A stretch of 64,000 nucleotides of DNA from Spisula solida (lineage: Eukaryota; Mollusca; Bivalvia; Venerida; Mactridae), in NCBI GenBank assembly GCA_947247005.1, contig OX365955.1:5218001-5282000 (forward strand), in the 5' to 3' direction. Every line of letters begins with the position of its first letter. Within the stretch, counting starts at the first letter, position 1. Below are positions 58,201 through 64,000 of the stretch, piece after piece. The notes below the pieces were generated by a model, which saw only the letters and a list, made by a program, of their open reading frames with translations, was not told where the DNA came from and did not search any database. A program made the translations under genes and the position numbers.

Positions 58201-61200
58201 CCTCACTCTCATTGCATGGTGAGTTCATTACTTCAAATACTGTATAACTATGTCTAATTCACCCCACCAATTTGAACAAAGGCATGTATGTTAAATTCCC
58301 CTTGGCACCCACCTACCAATTTTAACAGTTTGTTTTGAGGTTATTGTTCTACAGAGGTTAAATAGGGACATTTTGAAGTTGTTGTTATAGAGAGGTTGTT
58401 GCTGTACATAGGGCTGCTCTCGAGAGGTTATACTGTTGTTATAGAGAGGTTGTTGCTCTACAGAGGTCTGCTCTCGAGAGGTTATACTGTTGTTATAGAG
58501 GTTGTTGCTCTACAGAGGTCTGCTCTCGAGAGGTTATACTGTTGTTATAGAGAGGTTGTTGCTCTACAGAGGTCTGCTCTGGAGAGGTTATACTGTTGTT
58601 ATAGAGAGGTTGTTGCTCTACATAGGGCTGCTCTGGAGAGGTTATACTGTTGTTATAGAGAGGTTGTTGCTCTACAGAGGTCTGCTCTGGAGAGGTTATA
58701 CTGTTGTTATAGAGAGGTTGTTGCTCTACAGAGGTCTGCTCTGGAGAGGTTATACTGTTGTTATAGAGAGGTTGTTGCTCTACATAGGGCTGCTCTGGAG
58801 AGGTTATACTGTTGTTATAGAGAGGTTGTTGCTCTACAGAGGTCTGCTCTGGAGAGGTTATACTGTTGTTATAGAGAGGTTGTTGCTCTACAAAGGGCTG
58901 CTCTGGAGAGGTTATACAGTTATTTGCTCTGTTTTATATTCAGGTATTGAAGGTGCATTTAGTGGGGCCGGCGCTAAAACTGTGATCCCTAGAAAAGTGA
59001 TTGGAAAGTTCTCCATTAGATTGGTACCAGACATGCAACCAGAGGAAGTGGAAGCCCTAGTCAGGAAATATGTTGAAAAAGTTCACAAAGACAGTGGAAG
59101 TCCAAATACCATGACGTAATATAATTGTTCTGCTACCTATGTCTTATATAAAATCTGTTTGCATGTATTAAGTAGTTACCAAGGTGTGAATTGGTACCTG
59201 TGAGGGCTGTGTCTGAACGAGTTAGATAGTGCTGGGCACCACAGACATATTGAATTCACCAAACGTTGCCACGCCTTCAATCATCAGACTGAGTATACTG
59301 TCATTTGACATAGGGCCTTACACGCAATCATTTCTTTATTCTGAAATCTTATCTTCTATTAATCTCATAATGTTCTTGTAATGCCCCCCTCCCATCTATT
59401 GCTTTGCACATGTCTGTCATTCTGTCTGTCGGTAGACCAAATGGTTTTCGTTCAATAACTCAAGTATGCTTTGCCCTAGGATCTTCAAACTTTACTTGGA
59501 GGCTGGTCATCAACAGTAGATGACCCCCATTTTGAGGTGACTTTGATGTTTACCATTTCTGACTATTGCTGCCATGGGGGCATACGTGTTTTACAAACAC
59601 TTCTTGTCTTACTTAGATATGGACAGTAATTTTGTACAGTACTGATTATAGATCATAAAATAACTCACTTGTATGATACCCATTTCTATTTTTCTTGGGT
59701 TTAATATTGTAAAAAGACAATTGTTAGTCTATGGTTTTAACAAAACTTGTTTGGTATAGTCTAAAAACAGTGACCTGGTCCTTAACCTTTTGCATGAATA
59801 TATTGCAAGCTGTTTGTGTGATATGTATCAATTTTGCGAGAAAGTTGTGTCTTGCCGGTGATTTAGTTTAGTGTCTATAGTACACCTCATACATATTATT
59901 AATATTCTCTGCTCATGAAAACAAAAGCCAAAATATAATTATAAACTAGAAATAGACTCTGTTTAATTATGCAGAAGAAGGTTAGGGGTCTAGGTTAATT
60001 TGTTTGTACTATAGTTTCATGTTAACGTATTTAGAAATAGACTGTTTAATTATGCTGATGAAGGTTAGGGGTTTAGTTTATTTGTTTGTACTATAGTTTC
60101 ATGTTAACATATTAAAGTGTTATATGTACAGGATAACTATGGGTCATGGAGGTAAACCATGGGTCAGTGATTACAATCATCCCAACTATGTGGCTGGTAG
60201 AAATGCTGTCAAACAAGGTAAAATATAAATGTGGGGAATAAATGGGAAAATGCGGTACTTTAGGATCATGTCACGGATATGGTAAACTGTAGGTAGAAGT
60301 GGATTAGCTGATATACTATAATATAGGGACAGGGTCGGAGAGCATAAAATGAAAGTTTTCTCACCTATGATTTATCACATTGAAAGAGGGGGGAGGGTAT
60401 TTGGGCAAACAGCACAATATTTGTTCTAAGTCATACCTAAGGAGCTGTACATGCTAACCAGAGTGGTTAACAGTGCTTCATAGTACCATAGTAGTTTCAT
60501 ACGCACCAATTTAAAACCTGTCTCTTTTTGGGGGGCATGAAGAGCTGCATAATTTGGATGGTCTGTCATGGTTTACTTTTCATTGCCTTTTTGTATCCAT
60601 GTACTAAACAACATTTACACCTGTCTGCTCTACATTCACACCTGTCAGCCCTACATTCACACCTGTCAGCCCTACATGCACTCCTGTCAGCCCTACATGC
60701 ACACCTGTCAGCCCTACATTCACACATGTCAGCCCTACATTCACACCTGTCAGCCCTACATTCACACCTGTCAGCCCTACATTCACACCTGTCAGCCCTA
60801 CATTCACACCTGTCAGCCCTACATTCACACCTGTCAGCCCTACATTCACACTTATCAGCCCTAAATTCACACCTGTCAGCCCTACATTCACACATGTCAG
60901 CCTTACATTCACACATGTCAGCCCTACATTCACACATGTCAGCCTTACATTCACACATGTCAGCCTTACATTCACACCTGTCAGCCCTACATTCACACTT
61001 ATCAGCCCTTAATTCACACCTGTCAGCCCTACATTCACACCTGTCCGCCCTACATTCACACTTATCAGCCCTTAATTCACACCTGTCAGCCCTACATTCA
61101 CACATACTGTTTTGTATACTGTCAGGTTGTCTTTAGAAGGAGGCGGAGGTAAACCATGGGTTAGCGATACTAACCATCCAAATTATGTGGCAGGAAGAAA

Positions 61201-62901
61201 TGCAGTAAAAACAGGTGCTCACTAATTGTTTGCTGTCATACTATGCAGTGTTTATTCTAACCTTGCAGGTGGTGGCCTTAGACCCTTAAATTTAGGTGAA
61301 AATAGGAGTTTGTTAGGACAAAGGATTCGGTATGGATGCCCCTAATGTTCTAACTGGAGTGTTAACATGTAGATTTCACTAGATATTTGGCTGTGTATAC
61401 TGCTGTAGTGTCTATACTGTATGATGATCTGTTAAAGGTTGATATATTTATAATGTCATTTTACCATTTATAAGTCGATTTGCTTTCACATGTGGAGAAG
61501 TTGCTGGCTCCTGGTTGACGGATTCAGCGGAGTTATTACCCTTGTTTCATAAAATGTCTATTCTTTTGTGGAGTTTTCACTTTTCTTGTTTCTTTGGTAG
61601 TATTTGGAGTAGAACCTGACCTGACAAGGGAGGGAGGTAGTATTCCAGTGACCTTGACTTTCCAAGAGGCTACAGGGAAAAATGTCATCTTACTCCCGAT
61701 GGGATGCTCGGACGATGGTGCACATTCACAGAATGAAAAGATTGATAAATTCAACTACATGCAAGGGGTAGGTATGATGTAACGGTCTGTTGTGGCCATG
61801 GTCATAACCCTTGCTATCATAACTTAGTTTAGCCATGGTCCAGTTGCTAGTGCGATAAATTGCAACAGTTTGATTCTCGATTGTGGCAGGTCATACCCTT
61901 CAATGAAAATTTTACATCAATGTAGATTTCCTCCACATTCGGAGAAGTGACTGGTTCCTGGTGGAAGGGTAAGTTAGTACTGGTTGTTATACAGTCCAGG
62001 AAAACCTGTTAGTTGAATTAGCCATTAGTTTATAACTGAAAAATGGTTGAGAAACCAGAATTACCGTACACAATATAACCTAGTTCCCATTGTTTGTTTT
62101 TTACTGAGACTGTTGAAAGTGCTTGGGCATAATTTTTTTCCCTGCCTAATTGGCCAATGATGTCCAGCTTCGAGGGAAGATACAGAAATATGTGTGATAT
62201 ATGGAATATGGATGTGATACCCTAGCTCTTTCTGAATAGACTCCTTGGTTCTTTATCATGTCTGGTGTATAGCACTGATACATGTGAACATAGTTCTTGT
62301 GAGGACGTAAATAGACAATAATAGGCACCAGTTATGTTGCAGTTATCTGTCAACAGTATAGAAACAGTGATCAAATTTATCAGGAGCTTGATAGCGCTAT
62401 GATATCTGTAGTGGATGAAGCCAAAAACCTTATATGCTACTGGCCACCGCTTGTGGATCCTTGCACAGCAAAGCTCTACCGAGGTCTGTCACATAAGAAC
62501 GCGCTCGCCTAGCGAAGTGCTGAGAAACGGTATGCTTTAGCGAGTACTGGTAGCATGTCGTTGCATAGATGTAGGAAAGCGCTACTAAAAAGTGCTCTGT
62601 AGTGCCTTAGTTAGGCAACATGCTCCAGTTCAGAGTCAGCTGTTAGAAAAACAAACTTGTTGGGGAGAATTTCTGTGAACAGTCATTAAATGTTTACATG
62701 CAAGCCACTCAATTTACCTTTAACCAGAGGCTAGATGTATAAATGTGACATTGAAGAATGGGCTAAATTGGAAGGTGCAATGTACGTATAAATTATCTAA
62801 ATGGAGTAATGAATACTGAACTGTTTATAATACTGTATTTATGTCATTTTCAGATCAAGTTACTGGGGGCATATATGACAGAGATTGGGAAAACTGAGTA
62901 A
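49246..62901 (+). CDS. CNDP2: Cytosolic non-specific dipeptidase (CNDP2-like, peptidase M20), 13 coding exons
   Basis: Assembled exons: 49246-49262, 49732-49855, 52993-53163, 54015-54170, 54727-54807, 55404-55477, 55878-55952, 56983-57127, 58119-58218, 58944-59115, 60132-60217 (11A; alternative 11B 61126-61214), 61601-61767, 62854-62901. All introns are GT-AG, all phases agree, and the total is 1416 nt, 471 aa (human CNDP2 is about 475). Visible motifs: YGHLDVQP (metal His96, Asp98), [10 protein letters not shown] (bridging Asp129), [10 protein letters not shown] (catalytic Glu163, metal Glu164), CISDNYW (Asp192), DLHSG (His225, which reaches the partner subunit's site in the family), RLVP, and DDGAHSQNE (metal His442). 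From family knowledge this is a Mn-dependent homodimeric cytosolic enzyme that cleaves Cys-Gly and other dipeptides. The start is the only in-frame ATG before the conserved N-terminus; no 5' UTR exon or promoter was identified. Introns hold several minisatellites and tRNA-derived SINEs. Confidence 0.97.
50030..51260 (-). repeat. Pearl-like fragments and direct repeats in CNDP2 intron 2
   Basis: 50030-50290 and 50995-51240 share GGAGGCATATAGTGATTGTC, TTGAAACTCAAATATTTT and CTTACATTGTCAA, in antisense to the TATGCCTCC-type pearl elements. Between them, 50345-50530 and 50770-50850 repeat TATGTCTTACAAAAT and ACATCTGAAACTGAAACTAT. Confidence 0.55.
52001..52390. repeat. Minisatellite, 38-bp unit, ~10 copies, CNDP2 intron 2
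   Basis: Units ATAATCAAAGTGCTGATGGC then ATTGGAAGTTGGTTGAGT; a higher-order pattern alternates GATGGCATTGG and GAAGGCATTGT types. Confidence 0.93.
53515..53765 (+). mobile_element. tRNA-derived SINE, CNDP2 intron 3
   Basis: tRNA-like head (TCCAATCAGTAGTTAGTGTG, CTTGATTCCC) followed by the body CAGAAGTTGCTGGTTCCTTG, GGAAGGGTAAGTTAATACTG and the end CTGAAAAATTGTTGAGAAAC. Sister copies: 56262-56490, 61837-62060, 63591-64000. A separate tRNA-like piece with CTAGTTCGAATC lies at 53785-53845. Confidence 0.78.
54200..54395 (-). repeat. Inverted pearl-like fragment (CNDP2 intron 4)
   Basis: TATGCTCCCATCTTTGATGT then TGCTTTGCACATGTCTGTTG; the antisense of the TATGCCCCC family, with the head missing. 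Confidence 0.65.
54384..54731 (+). repeat. Minisatellite, 25-bp unit, in register with the exon 5 acceptor
   Basis: Units TATTACAGTTCATATTGAATATTTG (20-base core TTACAGTTCATATTGAATAT). The G of each ...CAG falls every 25 bp from 54401 to the functional acceptor at 54726 (325 = 13 x 25). Exon 5 starts with TTCAT, the same 5 bases as the unit. Fourteen acceptor-like sites in total. Confidence 0.92.
54866..55422 (+). repeat. Minisatellite, ~34-bp unit, containing the exon 6 acceptor and first 19 exon bases
   Basis: Units TTATATTGACAGGGTGTCGA then CTTTGTGTGTACAT. The AG positions include 54881, 54917, 54956, 54997, 55031, 55064, 55098, 55132, 55166, 55200, 55234, 55267, 55301, 55335, (55369 mutated) and the true acceptor 55403. 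Exon 6 begins GGTGTCGACTTTGTGTGTA, identical to the unit for 19 bases. The 156-aa minus frame here is a translation of the array. Confidence 0.93.
56262..56490 (+). mobile_element. tRNA-derived SINE, CNDP2 intron 7
   Basis: GACCGTGGTCCAGTGATTAG (box A-like), CCAAGTTCAATTG (B-box-like), body GAGAAGTTGCTGGTTCCTTG, end TGAAATATTGTTGAGAAATG. Confidence 0.75.
57128..58118. other. CNDP2 intron 8; LINE-free, possible repeat debris
   Basis: A 105-aa plus frame (57422-57739) contains [20 protein letters not shown] and [16 protein letters not shown], a duplicated phrase from an imperfect ~95-bp repeat; probably not a gene. AGTACGAGAAAGTTGAGCGT (57835) is the inverted match of ACGCTCAACTTTCTCGTACT at 8887. 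Confidence 0.5.
58345..58925 (+). repeat. Minisatellite, 54-bp unit, ~10 copies, CNDP2 intron 9
   Basis: Units GAGAGGTTGTTGCTCTACAG then AGGTCTGCTCTGGAGAGGTT and ATACTGTTGTTATA. 54 is a multiple of 3, so long open frames arise; one runs into exon 10, but the intron has a stop after the exon 9 donor. It ends ~20 nt before the exon 10 acceptor. Confidence 0.95.
59370..59609 (-). mobile_element. Complete short pearl-like element, CNDP2 intron 10
   Basis: On the minus strand the head is GACAAGAAGTGTTTGTAAAA then CACGTATGCCCCCATGGCAG, and the tail is ATGGGAGGGGGGCATTA. Same family as 41754-42031. Confidence 0.75.
59780..60110. repeat. Duplicated segment, CNDP2 intron 10
   Basis: 59955-60030 and 60035-60112 repeat AGACTGTTTAATTATGC, GAAGGTTAGGGG, TTATTTGTTTGTACTATAGT and TTCATGTTAAC. 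The whole stretch also resembles 52432-52960 in intron 2 (GCAATATACTGCAAG, CGAGAAAGTTG, GGTTAATTTATTTGCACTAT). Confidence 0.6.
60132..60217 (+). other. CNDP2: CNDP2 exon 11A (canonical alternative exon)
   Basis: 86 nt, flanked by acceptor TACAG and donor GTAAAA. It enters with 2 nt left over from exon 10 (AC) and leaves 1 nt (G). It encodes [19 protein letters not shown] and then VAGRNAVKQ, matching the GHGGKPW segment of CNDP2 with His377, the position of human His380. It can be joined directly to 61601 to give VFGVEPD. Confidence 0.93.
60610..61105 (+). repeat. Minisatellite, 21-bp unit, ~23 copies, between exons 11A and 11B
   Basis: Unit CACACCTGTCAGCCCTACATT. Each copy carries CTGTCAG, the same word as the exon 11B acceptor (61119-61125). 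Long frames in several phases on both strands are artefacts of the 21-bp period. Confidence 0.95.
61126..61214 (+). other. CNDP2: CNDP2 exon 11B (duplicated, probably mutually exclusive exon)
   Basis: 89 nt, flanked by acceptor CTGTCAG and donor GTGCTC, with the same entry and exit phases as 11A and one codon longer. It encodes [20 protein letters not shown] and then VAGRNAVKT, open throughout. Over the 22 shared codons from GGKPW's second Gly onward, 11 are identical, 9 differ synonymously and only 2 change the residue (Tyr to Thr, Gln to Thr). The His of GHGG is replaced by Gly. The donor is weaker than that of 11A. Without RNA data it could be a tissue-specific exon or a recently silenced duplicate, but the synonymous bias argues that it is used. 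Confidence 0.8.
61837..62060 (+). mobile_element. tRNA-derived SINE, CNDP2 intron 12
   Basis: CCATGGTCCAGTTGCTAGTG, TTTGATTCTCGATT, body GTGACTGGTTCCTGGTGGAA, end CTGAAAAATGGTTGAGAAAC. Confidence 0.75.
62385..62632. repeat. Dispersed repeat TGGTAGCATGTCGTTGCATA, copy 3, CNDP2 intron 12
   Basis: Shares TGGTAGCATGTCGTTGCATA and TTAGGCAACATGCTCCAG with 37730-37980. Confidence 0.65.
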
Positions 62902-63109
62902 AACGTCAGTGACTATGAACATCTTTTAGGAAAACTGAGTATATTGTCATCGACTATGAACATCTTTTAGGAAAACCGAGTATTAAAACGTCAGTGACTA
63001 TGAATAACTTATAATAAAACCAGGGGAATGTTTGACTACCACAAATGATGACAAGTCCCTTAGTGTATTATGTTAGTGTTTACATTGTTTGAACTAGAGA
63101 TTTTTGAAC
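62902..63109 (+). other. CNDP2: CNDP2 3' UTR
   Basis: Follows the TAA at 62899-62901. An imperfect ~50-bp unit (GGAAAACTGAGTATATTGTC, GACTATGAACATCTTTTAG) is repeated two to three times, and the first copy includes the last codons (GGGAAAACTGAGTAA). The first AATAAA is at 63013-63018. Confidence 0.6.
63013..63018 (+). terminator. Poly(A) signal candidate 1 of CNDP2
   Basis: AATAAA, 112 nt after the stop codon. Confidence 0.5.
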
Positions 63110-63316
63110 GATATGTAATACCACGTGTATGATATGTAATACCACGTGTATGATATGTAATACCACGTGTATGATATGTAATACCACGTGTATGATATGT
63201 AATACCACGTGTATATGTAATACCATGTGTATGATATGTAATACCACGTGTATGATATGTAATACCACGTGTATGATATGTAATACCATGTGTATGATAT
63301 GTAATATCATGTGTAT
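63110..63316 (+). repeat. Minisatellite, 21-bp unit, ~10 copies, in CNDP2 3' flank
   Basis: Unit GATATGTAATACCACGTGTA; each carries CACGTG (an E-box word) except a few CATGTG variants. One unit is shortened (63213-63228). Confidence 0.93.
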
Positions 63317-63466
63317 ATGAGCAGCTGTTTACTTTGAAATGTATTTGCTGAAATTAGCAACAAGTTGACGGTTATTGTGACAAGCAGTACCAAGTACATA
63401 GCTATTGCTTAGTTTAGTGGTCATTTAACATTTCTTAAGTTGCATGTCATTATAATTATGCAGCGT

Positions 63467-63472
63467 AATAAA
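63467..63472 (+). terminator. Poly(A) signal candidate 2 of CNDP2
   Basis: AATAAA within CGTAATAAAATG, 566 nt after the stop; use of this site would place the CACGTG array in the 3' UTR. Confidence 0.4.
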
Positions 63473-63590
63473 ATGTATATAATCAGACAGACATGAATAT
63501 GGTTGCTTTGGTATTCTTAAGTTGTATTAAGTGGATTCCTTTGTAGCTCACTTGAGCAGATGGACCATGGAAAACTTTTCATTCATCAAC

Positions 63591-64000
63591 AGAGCCACAG
63601 TCCTGGTCTAGTGGTTAGTCAGCTGGATTCCCAGTCACAGCAGGTCATACCCTTCCATGACAATTTGACAACACTGTCACATGTGGAGTAGTTACTAGTT
63701 CCTTTTGGAAGAGTAAGTTTGTACTGGTTAGGATACAGTCCAGGAAAACTGGTTCGGTGAATTGGCCATCATATTGAACTGGTTAGGATACAGTCCAGGA
63801 AAACTGGTTCGGTGAATTGGCCATCGTATTGAACTGGTTAGGATACAGTCCAGGAAAACTGGTTCGGTGAATTGGCCATTGTATTGAATTGGTTAGGATA
63901 CAGTCCAGGAAAACTGGTTCGGTGAATTGGCCATCATATTGAACTGGTTAGGATACAGTCCAGGAAAACTGGTTCGGTGAATTGGCCATCGTATTGAACT
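63591..64000 (+). mobile_element. tRNA-derived SINE with tail expanded into a 55-bp array, cut by window end
   Basis: Head GTCCTGGTCTAGTGGTTAGT, body GTAGTTACTAGTTCCTTTTG, then the tail segment ACTGGTTAGGATACAGTCCA.. repeated every 55 bp (starts at 63723, 63778, 63833, 63888, 63943), running to the window end. Confidence 0.85.

Noticed and set aside
58396..59119. 184-aa and 205-aa plus frames, one reaching into CNDP2 exon 10
   Set aside because: They are translations of the 54-bp minisatellite (a multiple of 3). The intron has an in-frame stop after the exon 9 donor, so no retained-intron protein connects to exon 9.
60528..61136. Long repetitive frames on both strands (His/Leu/Ser-rich and Cys/Arg-rich)
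   Set aside because: Artefacts of the 21-bp array in intron 11, open in several phases at once.
61130..61136. Alternative acceptor CTTTAG for exon 11B
   Set aside because: Splicing there with exon 10's phase gives four Arg codons and then TAA; only the CTGTCAG acceptor keeps the frame.
63080..63320. Short Ile/Cys-rich frames on both strands
   Set aside because: Translations of the 21-bp CACGTG array.

Overview
This is eukaryotic, AT-rich DNA with long introns, GT-AG splice sites and a very heavy load of small transposable elements and minisatellites. I infer a mollusc, most likely a bivalve. The main reason is the repeated occurrence of short elements that begin AACAAGAG, carry a tandem-repeat core and a (GACG)n tract, and end in paired subterminal repeats. 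They resemble the bivalve 'pearl' / Helentron-like non-autonomous elements I know from memory. The species cannot be named from the sequence alone.

Two complete protein-coding genes could be assembled by eye, exon by exon, with every junction in phase. They lie head to head about 2.9 kb apart. On the minus strand (39316-46355) is a glucoside xylosyltransferase (GXYLT1/2 type, GT8, type II membrane protein; 7 coding exons, 407 aa). On the plus strand (49246-62901) is a cytosolic non-specific dipeptidase (CNDP2 type, peptidase M20; 13 coding exons, 471 aa) with all metal ligands present. A third, unidentified gene on the minus strand is suggested by four exon-like blocks between 16825 and 26230; its product is unknown and its ends are not visible.

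The most interesting signal is in the CNDP2 gene. Exon 11 exists in two tandem versions (60132-60217 and 61126-61214) with identical splice phases. Exactly one copy must be used: including both, or skipping both, gives an immediate stop codon. The copies differ mostly at synonymous sites, so both look maintained, yet the second lacks the conserved Gly-His-Gly-Gly histidine. The introns of the same gene carry at least five minisatellites. In introns 4 and 5 the repeat unit contains the 3' splice site in exact register, so the real acceptor is the last of about 14-16 copies. In intron 5 each unit also repeats the first 19 bases of exon 6.

Layout: 1-873 decayed Tc1/mariner-like transposase; 1850-4586 LINE with another LINE nested in it; 4837-5675 hAT-like element; 6925-12370 pearl-like elements and tandem arrays; 12387-15721 two MITEs and a pearl-like element whose core carries tRNA-box-B-like repeats; 15722-26230 the putative unknown gene, its introns full of nested repeats; 26789-29340 a nest of elements three deep; 30194-36440 MITEs, a CR1-like LINE and a Penelope-like remnant; 36441-39315 repeats; 39316-46355 GXYLT; 46356-49245 intergenic nested DNA elements; 49246-63472 CNDP2 and its 3' flank; 63591-64000 a tRNA-derived SINE whose tail is expanded into a 55-bp array.
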